The position numbers were made by a program, and so were the translations under genes. Below are positions 10,556 through 24,700 of a stretch of 64,000 nt of DNA, in pieces. Each line of letters opens with the position of its first letter. Position 1 is the first letter of the stretch. Under the pieces are notes generated by a model that worked only from the letters and a program-made list of their open reading frames with translations, was not told the DNA's origin and ran no database searches. Source of the DNA: Norana najaformis (Eukaryota > Annelida > Clitellata > Crassiclitellata > Hormogastridae); the NCBI GenBank assembly GCA_964023275.1, contig OZ029922.1:3405196-3469195 (forward strand). Reading direction: 5' to 3'.

Positions 10556-10625
10556 CAACAGCGCCTCAGATTCAGATGTACTGACATTGCGCGCGTTAAA
10601 AGTGCTTTAAATAAATAACAATAAA
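10556..10625 (+). mobile_element. LINE/SINE 3' tail, family G
   Basis: The segment cgcctcagattcagatgtac ... gcgcgcgttaaaagtgcttt with an AAATAA tail matches the 3' tail of the LINE at 29251-30115 and the SINE at 13296-13475. The head is missing. Confidence 0.75.
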
Positions 10626-10639
10626 AATAAACCGTTTAT

Positions 10640-12690
10640 TTCTACAAAATTGAAGTTTGTAACTATATGCATAAATTTAAAAAGGGTATCATGCTTCTTC
10701 AGATACATAATTATAGAAATATGGGCACGCTTTTCGGCGACTAGACAGCTGACACGACTTTTTAATACTCGAAACGGCACATCTTTTCAGTAGTTGGATG
10801 AAAGCAATGCCATTGTAATTGAAACATCAACAATGGAGCAACCAAGACTTGGCGCGAGCTCATCAAACACACCGCAAACGCTCGACTACGCCTCTGTTCA
10901 GAAAGCTTTCAACTGTTTCCACCCACACGACGAAGCTACACGGCAGACGTAAAAGGGAGTCTATCGTTTATAAGTGCTTGTTAACTACTTGTTAACCCCT
11001 CTGAATTCGATATATATATATATCTGGTATGTATGCATGTGTCAAGACACTTAATATAGTGCGGTTTAAGAAACTCACAAAGGCGTTGCTAACATGACTG
11101 TCTATTGAGAGCGTTTTAAGACAGCTTGAAAATGTTTGCTGAACTGAGTCAAATGCAATATATGTGTAGCGGAAAACTGCTCCAAGAGGAATGTCGCCGA
11201 CATAAGAAGGGTTCGAGTCAGAAGTGCAAAAACCTAGTTTTGAAAAGAAAGCTAGGTTTTTAGGTTAGATCAGAATAGGTTAGATTTTTAAGGTTTTAGG
11301 TTTTAAAATTTTTAAATGACGTAAACAGAGCTATGGCTGAGTTCGGGGCCGCGTGGAATACTAGTACAGTAGGATCTGCTTACAATGTACTTGCCGTGAT
11401 GTTAATTGACAACAATTGTTTTAAAAAAATATATATATAAAACAAAATCTAACTTCCTTCTTTCATTAATACGAGAAAACAAAAAAAAAACTAAAAGCGT
11501 AATTTATTTGGGACTTGTGTATGTAACCCAATAAGAGTACATTTACAGTGAAATCTTGATATGCTAAACTTCATAAGGCTTCATTTTCACATTGGCTTTA
11601 CAGCAAACTCGTTGTATTTCAAACTTGAAACGATATAGTTTGGTCTGAGCTCTACAATAAAATCTGTATATCTTAAAGGAGATGTGATTCCTAAAACGTT
11701 CACGATATAACGTTTCTTGTCAATCCCAGTCATGCATCTGTATACTAATATGACGTGCACTCATGTTCTTTCATAATTGAACACGACATTCACATAGCAA
11801 AACCACAGTAGGCAGAAACTGGGTCCAAGTGGAAAATTTTTTGACGATTACTATATCTAAATGCGTCTAACTGTGAAGGTTATGAATATGTCTGCGAGGC
11901 GTATTTACGACAGCGAGTTAACACGACAGTTCACCGGGTCATCTCATAAAGTAGCATAGCATTGTCTAGTCTCAGTAACTTTCCAAAAATACACGCTTTA
12001 GTCATGGTCATGAAAACCCAATTACCTACATGGTCGAATCTACATTCATATGTTTCTATTGCGACAATAATAAAGATCCAGGCAGACAGTCGAGAACGCA
12101 AACAATGGCTTGCAAATGGCAAATGGCGCTCTACTGAACAATTGAAATATATTCATGCTGCTGCTTCTTAGAAGTTCTGATGCGCTCTAGTTAACTGTCC
12201 AGCTACAATTGTTATTGCTATTCGTCACTGTTAAACGCTCAAGCATGCAGAAAAATATTCCTGTGACGGACTTTCCACACATCGAGTGGCTATTCACACT
12301 GGTCTATTTCTGTTTTTGTGTGTTGAGATCACAAGAGATGGTAGAGCCCCAAGGGAGGGGATTGTGTGTTCGTTAGTGGCGGCCAGGCTTCGGTAGGAAC
12401 ATGCATTTAAATGAATAGTCACATTTATAGACTTAGACCTATATTCGCGTGTGTGTTTTCGGGCCTACGCAGGCCTACTGCTTACGTGGGACATTCAGCG
12501 AGAACGACGGCGTTATGTGGCTACATACAGCCAGTCTTACGCTATCCGTCTGATATGTGGGGGTTTATTTGCGTCCTCGGTGCTGGACTGATTGAGTAAA
12601 CCTCTTTAATTATCAACAGTTTTGGGAGTTTGGGAATTGGGAGTCGGACTTCTGTCGTGTGAATGGAGTTCTGGTGGAGTCTGAGTGAAA
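10640..12690. other. Intergenic, AT-rich, no gene supported
   Basis: Only short open frames are present, without domain signatures. The sequence around 11040 (gtcaagacacttaatatag) resembles the end of repeat family E. Confidence 0.55.
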
Positions 12691-12702
12691 CCAAAGGACC
12701 TG

Positions 12703-13115
12703 AAGAAATGCATAAGGTTAATTTAGATGAAGAAATGCACATGGCTAATTTAGGTGAAGAAATGCATTAGATTCATTCAAATGAAGAAATGCACATGGTT
12801 AATTTATATGAAGAAATGCATTAGATTAATTTAGATGAAGAAATACATCAACCTATATTAAGAAATGCATAAGCTCAAGTCATATGAAGAAATACATAAG
12901 ATTACGTTAGATGAGAAAAAAGCAACAGGTTACTTTAGTTGAAGAAATGCATTAGATTAATTTAGATGAAGAAATGCGCTACATTAATTTAGATGAAGAA
13001 ATACATCAACCTATATTAAGAAATGCATAAGCTCAAGTCCTAGGAAGAAATGCATAAGATTACATTAGACGAAAAAAGCAAAAGGTTACTTCGGATGAAG
13101 AAATGGACAGGCTTA
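12703..13115. repeat. Minisatellite, about 27-bp unit, A-rich
   Basis: About 14 diverged copies of gaagaaatgcattagatta plus atttagat. Higher-order structure is visible: the block with acatcaacctatattaagaa recurs near 12840 and 13000. Confidence 0.85.
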
Positions 13116-13295
13116 AGCTAACAATGAAATGCGTAAGCTTATATCAGCATTCTGAGAAGCCGTTGACTCTGCTCGTGCCATGGTTTTGACTGTCATAGAC
13201 GCTAGCGGCGAGTTCGCTACGGACAATCATGACGTCCTCCTCCTATCTTTACTTTCCTCTTTATTTAGAATCTGTGGAGGGTCGTGCGGAAGATT

Positions 13296-13475
13296 AAGCG
13301 GCATGATCGTACATTCGGTAGCGTCCTGGGCCTGATTGCGGGTTCGGTCCTGCTTAGCGGACTTGTTGTAACGACCCTGAACAAGTTGTTTGCGCCTCAG
13401 ATTCAGATTTATTCACCTTGGGCGCGCAATAAGTGCAGCGAGAAAACAAGCTAAGAAATAAATAAACTAATAAAT
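13296..13475 (+). mobile_element. SINE, family G: tRNA-like head plus LINE-type tail
   Basis: The head has tRNA-like boxes (ttcggtagcgtcctgggcc and gcgggttcggtcc). The tail is gcgcctcagattcagattta ... gcgcgcaataagtgc with AAATAAATAA. The tail matches that of the LINE at 29251-30115. Confidence 0.75.
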
Positions 13476-13624
13476 GCGATTGAGTAATCGCAATTGTAAT
13501 CTCAAATTTGTATAGGGCACGTATAAAAGAAATTCCTTAAGGGTGCTATAAATGGTAGAAGTTTTGGGTTGGATTTGAAATGTCTTTGTTTTTCATACTT
13601 GGGTCACTTCAAGACACCGTGAAG

Positions 13625-13745
13625 TAATCGTAATCGTAAGCTCGAGATTCTACTGCGCGCAACGAAAGCGGGAACCAGCTAATTCACAGGCGTTCAGTCA
13701 TAGCAAAATCCAATTAATTTTGTTATGGTAGGTCAGGAAACTGCG
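13625..13745 (+). mobile_element. Interspersed repeat, family A (partial)
   Basis: taatcgtaagctcgagattc, gcgcaacgaaagcgggaacc and a cagtcatagcaaaatcc stretch match the start of copies at 38945, 27360 and 33005. Confidence 0.7.
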
Positions 13746-13869
13746 GAACAATCGCAATTAAGTTAATTGGAGCATGATAGGATACCGCGAAGCATTCATA
13801 GTTAAGGGCAAGCCATGTGCTACATGTATATTAAGTTCCTTAAAGGATTGGCATTTGTAGTTAGGTTGG

Positions 13870-14272
<403 letters not shown>

Positions 14273-14345
14273 GTAGATCATGGTTAAATCCATGTTAAGA
14301 AAACATAGGCTAGATTAGACTGGACTAAATTATATTATATTGGAT

Positions 14346-14896
<551 letters not shown>

Positions 14897-15179
14897 TAAT
14901 TGTTCAATACACGTCAAACTACTTGAAACCAAATCAGCGTTTAAGATAACGATTACGGGCTACGGCATAATCTTTTACCTTCAGGGACGTCGGAACCAGA
15001 CTGAGCATCTAACTGTAGTCCTATACATAATCCTAAAACCTTTTTGCACCTGAATAAAATGATGCCACGTTAATATTTTATTACAAAGAAAGATGGAAAC
15101 TATTAGGTGGATGTGAGCTTGTTTGGCGAGAAACAGCTTACATATATCTTGTGTCTTGTCAAGTTATTACAGTCCTACA

Positions 15180-15442
15180 GTATACATACATACATGCATG
15201 CATGTATACATACATACACACATGCACAATTACACACATACACACATAAATACATACATACATACATGCACGAATACACACATACATATATACATGCATA
15301 CATACATACCTATATACATGCATACATACATGCACACATACATACATGCACACATACATGCATACACACATACATACATACATACATGCATGCATAATAC
15401 ACACATACATACATGCATACATGCATGCATGCCTGCATACAT
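15180..15442. repeat. (CATA)n microsatellite, interrupted
   Basis: CATA/CATG tetranucleotides over about 260 bp with frequent substitutions, unlike the pure arrays on either side. Confidence 0.95.
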
Positions 15443-15789
15443 ACTTGGTGTATATTTGCACTAGAGAGCGACTAATATGCGATTTTTCACTCGACGCTAA
15501 AGCAAACGAAGAGATGCACTAACGTTGAGTCGACGAGACGAATAAGAGACGGATGGAGATAGGGATCATCTGCGGACATCGCAAGAGGTGAAATGAGGTG
15601 AGGTAAGAAATTTGATGACGTGGTCATTGGGATGAAAGGCGGTAATAATTGAAAATGGTTTTTGAAGTCGAGAGGACGGGTATGCAGCTAAAAACCAAGC
15701 AATAAATAGAACTAGCCAATATTCCTGCATATATAATTAAATATAATTTTGAATAGAACGACTTGCTAAAGGTCGATACAAAGTAATCA

Positions 15790-15872
15790 TCTGCAGGGGA
15801 GGCTCAAACCTGTACTATCCGCGTTACAAGCCGAGCGCACTCAACCAATCCGCTACCGTACCCCAAGATTAG
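15790..15872 (-). mobile_element. tRNA-derived SINE head, family D
   Basis: The reverse complement gives a tRNA-like head with GGTAGCGGATTGG and GGTTTGAGCCTCCCC (B box). Full copies are at 19660-19830, 35590-35745 and 59975-60142. Confidence 0.75.
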
Positions 15873-15974
15873 CTTGGATCCTTCAGCCTGAAAAGCATTC
15901 CTCTAAGCACTTACGTTGATATTGGCGTCCATGAAACGTTAACGTTAACAATTGAATTGCTCAGAAAATACTCA

Positions 15975-16195
15975 TGTACCTGCATCGCAGGTTATAATCT
16001 AATCTAACCTGGCCTGATATTGATCTGATCTTGCCTAATCTAATCTGATCCAATCCAATCAAATCTAATCTAATGACTTCTATAGCGCCGCAGCACTGAA
16101 AATATATATAAATAGTTAATGAGTATACACAGTCACTGAATATCATATTGATGGTCGCTTCAAGTTAAACCGTAGGGAAGTATTGTAATCCCTTG
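15975..16195 (-). mobile_element. LINE 3'-tail fragment, family B, with (AATCT)n end
   Basis: It carries a TCTAATC-rich tail, then gacttctatagcgcc and gatggtcgcttcaagt, matching family B. A 65-bp unrelated stretch interrupts it. Confidence 0.6.
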
Positions 16196-16445
16196 CAGAA
16201 GCCCAGTCGTAGTATGAATAACGGCGCTACATGAATTGCGGCCTGCTTGATTTAGAAGAGAAACTTGGCCTTCGTTCTTCAGTGGGTCAGAGTTCGAGAT
16301 CTGTTGTCTGTCCTGATCTTTGAATCATCCTTCAATATTTCTAATATCTACGCATTTATCTGATGACTGTTGTTCTGCTGATGGAGGCGAAAAATCTCAC
16401 TGGATTAACTGAAGGAAAAAGGACAGGACCAAGGCTATGCAGAGC

Positions 16446-17110
16446 TATCTGTCTATCTATCGATCGATCGATCGATCGATCGATCGATCGATCGATCGAT
16501 CGATCCATCCATCCATCCATCCATCCATCCATCCATCCATCCATCCATCCATCCATCCATCCATCCATCCATCCATCCATCCATCCATCCATCCATCCAT
16601 CCATCCATCCATCCATCCATCCATCCATCCATCCATCCATCCATCCATCCATCCATCCATCCATCCATCCATCCATCCATCCATCCATCCATCCATCCAT
16701 CCATCCATCCATCCATCCATCCATCCATCCATCCATCCATCCATCCATCCATCCATCCATCCATCCATCCATCCATCCATCCATCCATCCATCCATCCAT
16801 CCATCCATCCATCCATCCATCCATCCATCCATCCATCCATCCATCCATCCATCCATCCATCCATCCATCCATCCATCCATCCATCCATCCATCCATCCAT
16901 CCATCCATCCATCCATCCATCCATCCATCCATCCATCCATCCATCCATCCATCCATCCATCCATCCATCCATCCATCCATCCATCCATCCATCCATCCAT
17001 CCATCCATCCATCCATCCACCCACCCATCCATCCATCCACCCATCCATCCATTCATCCAGCTATCTATGTTTCTATGTATCTATGTATCTATGTATCTAT
17101 GTATCTATCA

Positions 17111-17141
<31 letters not shown>

Positions 17142-17190
17142 AATCTATCTATCTATCTGTCTGTCTGTCTGTCTATCTATCTATTTATAT
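16446..17190. repeat. Compound (ATCG)n-(ATCC)n-(TCTA)n microsatellite
   Basis: ATCG runs from 16458 to 16504 and changes directly into pure ATCC (to about 17018, near 129 copies), then ATCC with ACCC interruptions, then TCTA and TGTC units. A string of single-base switches of one tetranucleotide register explains the compound. Confidence 0.98.
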
Positions 17191-17699
17191 ATATATATTC
17201 TATTCAGTCGCTGAAAATATGCATAAATATTCACTGAATATGCACAGGCACTGAATATATATACATGGAAAAATATATATAATAGCAAAATATATATAAA
17301 TTGACTAATACGTATAATAACGAAATATATCCATATCGACAGATATAGTCGACTTTTGTTAGCCCTGATCAGACGAAATCCTGTCGTCATTATTTTAATG
17401 TTGGCGACGTCCAACCGTCGTCTCATCCTTGGCTCCTTTGGGTCACTGGTCCCTTGTGTGGTCGTGTCTCGTGCCCTCTGATCTCATCCTTGTTACTATA
17501 CCGACATCAATTCCAGCCAAAGTGTCTCGCTGTTTGCTATGTTCGCCGCAGAGGCAGCGGTTCACTTTCGTCTGTGCATTGTGCTCGACGTTCGCCTCGC
17601 AATATGCCCGCTTACTATGAAGCATATCAGTATTGCTTTCTTACCAAGGGAATTGCCAATATGCCTATCCTCGAACTATGGGGATTATCGATGCTCATT

Positions 17700-17930
17700 C
17701 AGTTATACATTTGTAATTGTAATCGTAATTACACATTTGTATAGCACCTATTCAAGAGAGCTACTCAGAAGTGCTCCCCCTAGGCGAGTGGTTGCGTCGA
17801 TGGTGCAAAGCCACGACGGATGGGAGTGTCCGCTGTACACGACAACACTACCTCCCAGTGGTCCCTCTTAGATGAGAGATGAAACAGACCCAGCGGATGT
17901 TCCTAGAACTGCTGGGTCTGTGTAGAATAG
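17700..17930 (+). mobile_element. Interspersed repeat with terminal hairpin
   Basis: It starts taattacacatttgtatagc, like family E-type starts, and ends in a perfect 11-bp hairpin stem (acagacccagc / gctgggtctgt, 17884-17922). No coding potential was found. Confidence 0.5.
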
Positions 17931-18159
17931 GCATTCGTTGCCTGTCAGCCGTTTGGTCCAAGAGCCACTCGTGACTGACGGTCGAGGCTTCCTTTTCTGT
18001 GTACTGAATATAGTTTGTTAAATCTTGATTTTCCTATTAAGCTATTAAAGAAACAATAACTTAGTTGAACTTTAATATTTTTTTCATTTTTGCCTGACTT
18101 TGGTCTATGTTTACATAATGTACATATCTTCATGAGGAAGTGTGATCTATTGGTAACGC

Positions 18160-18285
18160 GGTTGGTCAATGATCATGCGGTTGCGGTTGGACCTTGGGAT
18201 TCGTTCATTGCCGGCTCAAGGGCCTAAAAAAGGAAATGAGCACCTCCCCTACGTCTCATTTGTGGGATATGGAATACTTTACTTA
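18160..18285 (+). mobile_element. SINE fragment, family H
   Basis: gaccttgggattcgttcatt, ccggctcaagggcc and gagcacctcccctacgtctc match the reverse complement of the copy at 54980-55220. Confidence 0.7.
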
Positions 18286-18450
18286 CTTATTGTACATATC
18301 TTCGTTATAGTGCTGCGGTTGACCAAGTAGTCATCTCATTTACTACTGTGCTAATAGGCGATCCTAAGTAAGCGGGACTGTTGTCCCTGTTGGATGTATC
18401 CTTGCGTCCAGTTTAACTCTACACGTGTAGCACGAATCGTTCTTGGCTTA

Positions 18451-18537
18451 TTGATGACGATGGTGATGGTAATGGTGGTGGTGATGATGATGATGGTGGT
18501 TATGGTAATGGTGGTGGTGGTGGTGATGATGATGATG
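18451..18537. repeat. (GRTGGT)n trinucleotide-type microsatellite
   Basis: GATGGTGGT-type units over about 90 bp. Confidence 0.9.
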
Positions 18538-18839
18538 CTGAAAGGTACAGGTAGCGCATTCAGTTACAAGCCTCTACAGAAACTCCTCGGGAGCATAGTC
18601 TTGAGGTCAAACGATTATTCGACTGAGGCACAAACACACGACCACAACAGTTAAGAGACAGCATTCATACTAACCTTCCAACTCTATCTGATATTCAGAG
18701 ACCAACCGAAAATTCGGAGGGATGGCAGGCTGAGTTGGCTTGATTGAACCTTTGAACCTTCCCATCGAAGTAGGCCTACTAACGGCCTTCGACTTTATGT
18801 ATGCATCTGAAAAGTAATATTAAAGTACATCAAGAACAA

Positions 18840-18975
18840 GTTCATCCGTAAGTACATTATGCTCAAAATAACTGGAAAAGTCATCACTGGCTGGCTCTCG
18901 CACACACGTAGACCCTAACCAACGGAATCAGAGTTGACACTTGACACTGAGTTCAGAGTTCGTGGTCCGTGTTAC
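18840..18975 (+). mobile_element. Repeat family E (fragment)
   Basis: ctggaaaagtcatcactggc, then a ctctcgcacacacgtagacc stretch and caaccaacggaatc, as in copies at 51120 and 58495. Confidence 0.65.
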
Positions 18976-19659
18976 ATTGAGGACGAGAAATGACCACAGG
19001 CAAATGAAATTATAACCATGAAAGCTGACAACCACAATTAATATTCCACCAAATATTGGAATATTTGAAACTGCTTGCAACTTTCATATTCATGGCCTGG
19101 ATAGGTTTCATAGCTTAATTCATAGACGCGGCTTTTCAATTGCAGACAATCAAACTACTCAGTCGTATTTGCGCATGACTCTAATATGCAATGCTGCCTT
19201 CAAACAGCAGACATCTCCATAACATCCACGTTGTTTGGGCCAACACTGGGTCCAAAGCGGGTGGCCCACTAGGTCCCAGTAGCGGCACAGTGGTGGCCCA
19301 GTGAGCGCGTATGTCTTGGGACTACACAAGTTTTGAAACGCCACCCTAGGCGAAATTATCTGGTGTCCCAATCTCATTCGTTGCCGCCGAAGGCAGAAAT
19401 TTGTTGTTATTTGATTATTATCAGCAAAAGCAACATTAGTTTCTGGCTAAAGGCAACAGTGTCTGGCCAAACGCAACAGTGTCTGCACATGTAAACTACA
19501 ACCAGACAATTACTGTCTTTATAAACGTTCTGTCTACACTGACTTCTGATTGTACAAGAAATTACTTTTAAGCGAGATTTTAAGTACCCAGTATGTACGC
19601 ATCTGTGTTCGTGAACATGCATGCATGCATGAATGTATATATTTGTGAATGTATGAATC

Positions 19660-19830
19660 ATGTGGGGCACGGTAGCCGCTCGGCTTGTAAGATGGAGAGT
19701 ACGGGTTCGAGCCTCCCCTGGCACGGTTAATGTGTAGGGACCTTGAGCAAGCCCTTCACTCACAATTGCTCAGCGCCATCTATTGATGCTTAGTCATTAA
19801 TTAGATAATAAATGCAGAAATAATAATAAT
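19660..19830 (+). mobile_element. tRNA-derived SINE, family D (near full length)
   Basis: Head ggggcacggtagccgctcgg and gggttcgagcctcccctggc (B box), body gggaccttgagcaagccctt and gctcagcgccatctattgat, tail aataaatgcagaaataataa. It is the most complete copy in the window and serves as reference for the family. Degenerate GTAT repeats follow to 19945. Confidence 0.85.
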
Positions 19831-20499
19831 ATATGTATGTATTTATGAATGTGTGTATGTACGAATGTATGTGTGCATGTATGTATATGTATGTATGTAT
19901 GTACGCATGTTTGTATGTATTTATGTCTATGCTTGTGTATGTGCATGTATTATCTTACTATTTATATAGCGCCTAAGTTTATCAATCGATTTAGCGAGTG
20001 ACGGCATCATAGCAATTGAACTTTGCTTTGCGGTGCAAAGGCTTTGCCTTTAACCTTCTCCGATGTTTCGGCAATTACTCGTCAGACAAACTTACGAAAC
20101 ATGTGAACCAGAGCTTACTGAAAGCCCCTGGGACATCATCGATTGAGGACGAGAGGAAAAACCGTGAAGCAGTTTGCCGTTTGCAATCTAGCTGTACAAA
20201 TAAAACTGGGGATCTTTCATTTTTTGAGGATTCAGTCACTCTATTCCGGGATAATGTTGTAACTCACTTGTAGGATTATTAAGTAGCACTGCGTTGGCGC
20301 TGTGGATGAGGCACTGGCAAGCACAGGAACTTTAAGGAAAGCCGAACATTGAACGGCTCCTAGCGCAGGCAGCGTTGACTACAGATTCACTTGAAACAAT
20401 CATCTCTTGATAACTTGTGTATTATGATAACGCCGCTGTAGAAGTCATTATATTATATTAGATTTTGTGAGGTACTAAAAAGGAGCCATATTAAGTGTC

Positions 20500-20660
20500 T
20501 ACATACATACATAAATAACTACATACATACAAACAAATATATATACATACTTACAAGCATATATACATACATTACAAACATGCATACATATATACAAATA
20601 TACATGAATACATATATACAAATATACATGCAAACATACATACATACATACATACACCCA
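20500..20660. repeat. Degenerate (CATA)n microsatellite
   Basis: Interrupted CATA/ATAT units, continuing into the family E copy that follows. Confidence 0.85.
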
Positions 20661-20661
20661 T

Positions 20662-20815
20662 ACCTGTTGGTTTGGCTCTGTGTATGTGCGGGAGCTCGCT
20701 ACTGGTGGCTTTTTTAGTCATCTGAGCACTATTTGCTTGCTGATCGATGAACTTCATGTTGTTAATTAACTTCAACATCGTTTAGACTGTCGTTGATATA
20801 GCGCCTTTTTATTTG
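20662..20815 (-). mobile_element. Repeat family E
   Basis: The reverse complement reads tRNA-free family E sequence: gagctcccgcacatac, gtcatctgagc counterparts and a TATAGCGCC end at 20797-20805. Confidence 0.65.
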
Positions 20816-21439
20816 TTTCTCCTGAAGCGGCGCTCAACAAGTTTCTTGTTACAATTACATACACACACATATTTGGGGCTAAACTTTGGAACGCCAAAGG
20901 GACCCGTGAGAAACAAGGGATCAATGGACCTGATGTCCAAAACAACCCTAACTTCTAATGTTCTTTGATCAGATTTTAATGCTATTTATTCTAACTTTCA
21001 GTATACAGCAGTAGATCTTATTAATTTTTAAAATTTCTTTTATTTATTTTATTTACAAATGGCCCAGAGGGAAGCTAAAGATCTTGCCACATCGCCCTAA
21101 ACGATCAAGGGAACGCCTGCCTAGATGGCACTACAACAGCCACTCCTAATAAGCTACTCAGAAATTCATGGACAAAGAGTAACTGCTGCTCATAAGGCAT
21201 GTCAAAAGGAAATACAGACAGTTTATGTCTCTGGTCGTTCCGGACACATTAATGTTCGCTGTCCTAATAGACTCTTCTCTGAAGGATGCGTCTATATGGC
21301 AGTGTGTATAGCTGTATGCAGTGCTCTTGATGCTAGGCATGTTAGTAGGGGAAGGAAGGAAGGAAGGAAGGAAGGAAGGAGTGCATGGTCTGCACGCAGT
21401 CACTCAGCCGACAATAATCGGATGAAACGCCAGCATACT

Positions 21440-21678
21440 GGCGCGGAATGAGAAATTTTTGCTCGTTCGACCAGGTTCGTGTTGTCTGAGCTGCAAATTC
21501 CAGTTCAACGGCCGAATAAGAAGCGGCTGATCGGAGAAAATAAGCGACGAAGATTGCGCAGACGAGAACGAGTAACGGAAAACTTCGCTCGTCGATTGCG
21601 GTAGATCAGCGCGCAGTCGGTTTTGTGGGTAGAAGGCAGAAAGAGACGACTATTCGGAAGCTGGTGTTGCTGTCAACG
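21440..21678 (+). promoter_or_regulatory. Upstream region and probable 5' UTR of LU gene
   Basis: A locally GC-richer stretch (gcgcagacgagaacgag, gatcagcgcgcagtcgg) directly before the start codon. No TATA box is seen, so the initiation point cannot be placed. A GGAA array lies at 21351-21379. Confidence 0.35.
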
Positions 21679-21733
21679 ATGTTATCCACGCAGCTATCCG
21701 CTCTACTTCTCATCGCTTTCCTTGTTAGATCCG
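21679..21733 (+). CDS. LU gene exon 1: signal peptide
   Basis: [18 protein letters not shown] followed by a first base of Gly and the strong donor G|GTAAGG. Eighteen codons with a hydrophobic Leu/Ala core form a classic signal peptide, ending in phase 1 as exon 2 requires. Confidence 0.85.
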
Positions 21734-24700
21734 GTAAGGCGATTTTGATTCAATTCGTATCGAGATTTGCATTACTAAAAGTAGTTTCTTAATACCACGG
21801 ATATGAATAAAAGCTTGTAGTCCTAAAAGTAGTATCTGCAGCAAGGAAAGAGCAGATATGAACAGAAGATTCCTTTCCTAGGACTAGTGTCTGTTTGTAC
21901 TCCTGAAATTAGTATTTGCAGCATGGAAAGAGCAAATATGAACAGAAGTTGCTCTCCTAGAAGTAGTGTCTGCTTGTACTCCTAAAATTAGTTTCTGCAG
22001 CATGGAAAGAGCAAATATGAACAGAAGCTTGCACTTCTAAATGTAATGTTTGTCTGTACTTCTAGCTGTTGGTTGCTTATTATTCACGTCTAATTAGCTA
22101 ATCTAATCTAATCTAGTCTATTCTATCTAAAGACTTCCAAATAGTATTCAGCGTTTATCCATCTCTTATGATTATCAGGGCCGTTGACATCGATCTTGCC
22201 GTAGACTATTTTTCTCTATTGACATCTTAAATATTTCCTTTCATGTCCAAAGAAGTATTGTAAGACTTTAAAGTTAGATTTCAGAGTTAATACTCTGTAC
22301 CGCCAAAGTTCGAATCCATATGTATTAAGTAAATTTCAGAATCGCGGATGGAGCTCTACAAGCTATAAAGATGAATTGCTGTTGGAATTAGGACAGAATA
22401 TCTCCCCAACTACTCTTCTGAAGACTACTGCTGGAAAAATTGTCTAAAAAATGAGTGTTTACCTCAGCTCACCTTATATTATTTTACCTTATCTGACATT
22501 GCCTTACCTCCCTTCACATACTGTACCTTACCTAACCGTGCATTGCCTTACCTAGCCTTAACATATCTAACCTCACATCACCTGACTTTAAATTACTGTA
22601 CCTTTACCGTACCCTACCGTACTTGCCTTACCTTACCTTAACTCATCCTACCTATGGGTGATTACTATATACAAAGATGAAGAAGCAATTACCTTTCTTC
22701 ACTTTACCTTACCTTACCTTACCTTACCTACTGGATGTTGTTTGGGTGGTTTTGTTTTGAAATCGACGCGAGTCATTCGACCTGCTGTCATGAGCAAATG
22801 TTTCTGTCGTCATATGCATCTATGAAGCAGCGAAATCATGGTAAAAGCACATGCGTTTCCTCCATTAGCCTTTTATCCAGGCAGATGCATCAGCTATGCG
22901 TCCAACTGCATTTCCTACCACCTGGGGGAGAGGTATTAAATTCTTCCAGATAATCGGAGAGAACGTTGACGTCGTAAAAGCAGATATAAATATATATAAA
23001 TACAAATATATATAAATATAAATATATATAAATATAAATATATATAAATATAAATATATATATATAAATCGTAAAAAGAGATTTATATTATCCGTGTGAT
23101 CATCTGATGACAGTAGTGAAGAAAGTGGCACTAGGAGAAAGTTGAATTCGTCAGTAAGCGAGTCGAACATTTGGGAACTCATTAGGTTAGTCACTAGTTA
23201 CGTAGTTATCGATACACTCAATATACCGTCTTTTAAGTACCCCGCATACGCTAACCTAAATAATGTTCACTTAGAAGAAACAGTTCAAAGGTGAGATAAC
23301 TCGGAGTCACCACTGGTCAGTGGGCACCCGCACACACGCAGAGCACAACGGAATAACTCCCATTCAGAGACGACAGACGACACCGTGTCCAGAGTACCTA
23401 TAGAGCCCGTTGTGTGAACGTTCATTCGGCTCTCCTCGTTCATCATTCTCAACGCAATATGAACCAAGAACTCGGAAACATGGTGACAGCTCATTCACTG
23501 GACGGGACTTCGTTGGCTGGGTTCTACGTGTGTGCAAGATCTCGTCACTTACGACCATTCCCAGCCATTTTAGCATCATCCGACATAGATGAAGTCGAAC
23601 ATAATTTCCCCCAGCGTGAAGCACCTCGGTCAGGTAATTACAAGGCGCTATAGAAATGTTCATTTACATTTCATATACCTCTAATGCTCACCTGGTGTTA
23701 TGTTGCAGGGCAGGGCATCCGATGTTCCATCTGCGATTCGAAGACGATGGGACATTCGTGTCTCTCCAACCCTCCAGCTCCCGAGAACTGCGTCGGGTTC
23801 TCCAACTGCATCGTTCTAGCCAAATATCGAACCAATGGTATTACCTTTATCTTCGATCTACGTAATCGTTTGCTTGCTTATTTTATGCACACATTACGCG
23901 CATTGCAAGGTCAGTAAATCTGAATCAGAAATCAGAATCTGAAATCAGAAATCAGAATCAGGAATCAGAATCAGAAATCAGAAATCAGAATCAGAAATAA
24001 GACCCCAGACAAGTATACGTGAAGAACTTGTACAGGATTGTTACCTGAAGTCCGCTTCGTTCGATTACGGACCAAGCGCGTTACCGAATGTAGACCACGT
24101 GCCCCGCGTCATTCTGGTTATTAAATAGTAACTTCTATGGCGTCGGTGTTTAATGCACAGGGCAATAACCGATGTCACACAAAAATGGAGCCGAAAACCA
24201 ATAGGTCAATCGGTTTATACAGCGTTCTGGATTTAAGGAGGCATTCATGTTGAAGATGCTGGCCTCCGAGGTAATCACAGTTTCACAATGCGATCGGTGA
24301 TGATTATACGAGCCGAGGATTCAAACCCGGGCTCCAGAGGTGAAAAACCGACGCTTTGGCCGCTCGGCCATCAACTTGCCGCCTCTTAGCTGAGACAGAG
24401 AGACAGTCTATGTATCTGGGAATTTATTTAACGCCTTTTGAGAATCACGCAAAGGTCAGTATCACCGCTATAAGTTCTAAGTCGATTTAGATTCTAGGTG
24501 AAGTAGAAATTGAATGGACGCCTGACTTTAGAACATTCTGGAATCTCTCCTCCCTAATCTGTTAAAAAATGTAGACACTTTATATGTATTCTTTTGTTGA
24601 GCTGATTTTCCTACACTGATGTGAATGTTTTTGCAACAAAGTATAGACATACGCTAGTTTAGACAGCCAATCAGCTGCAGAAGTTGCTGTAACGAAGTCT

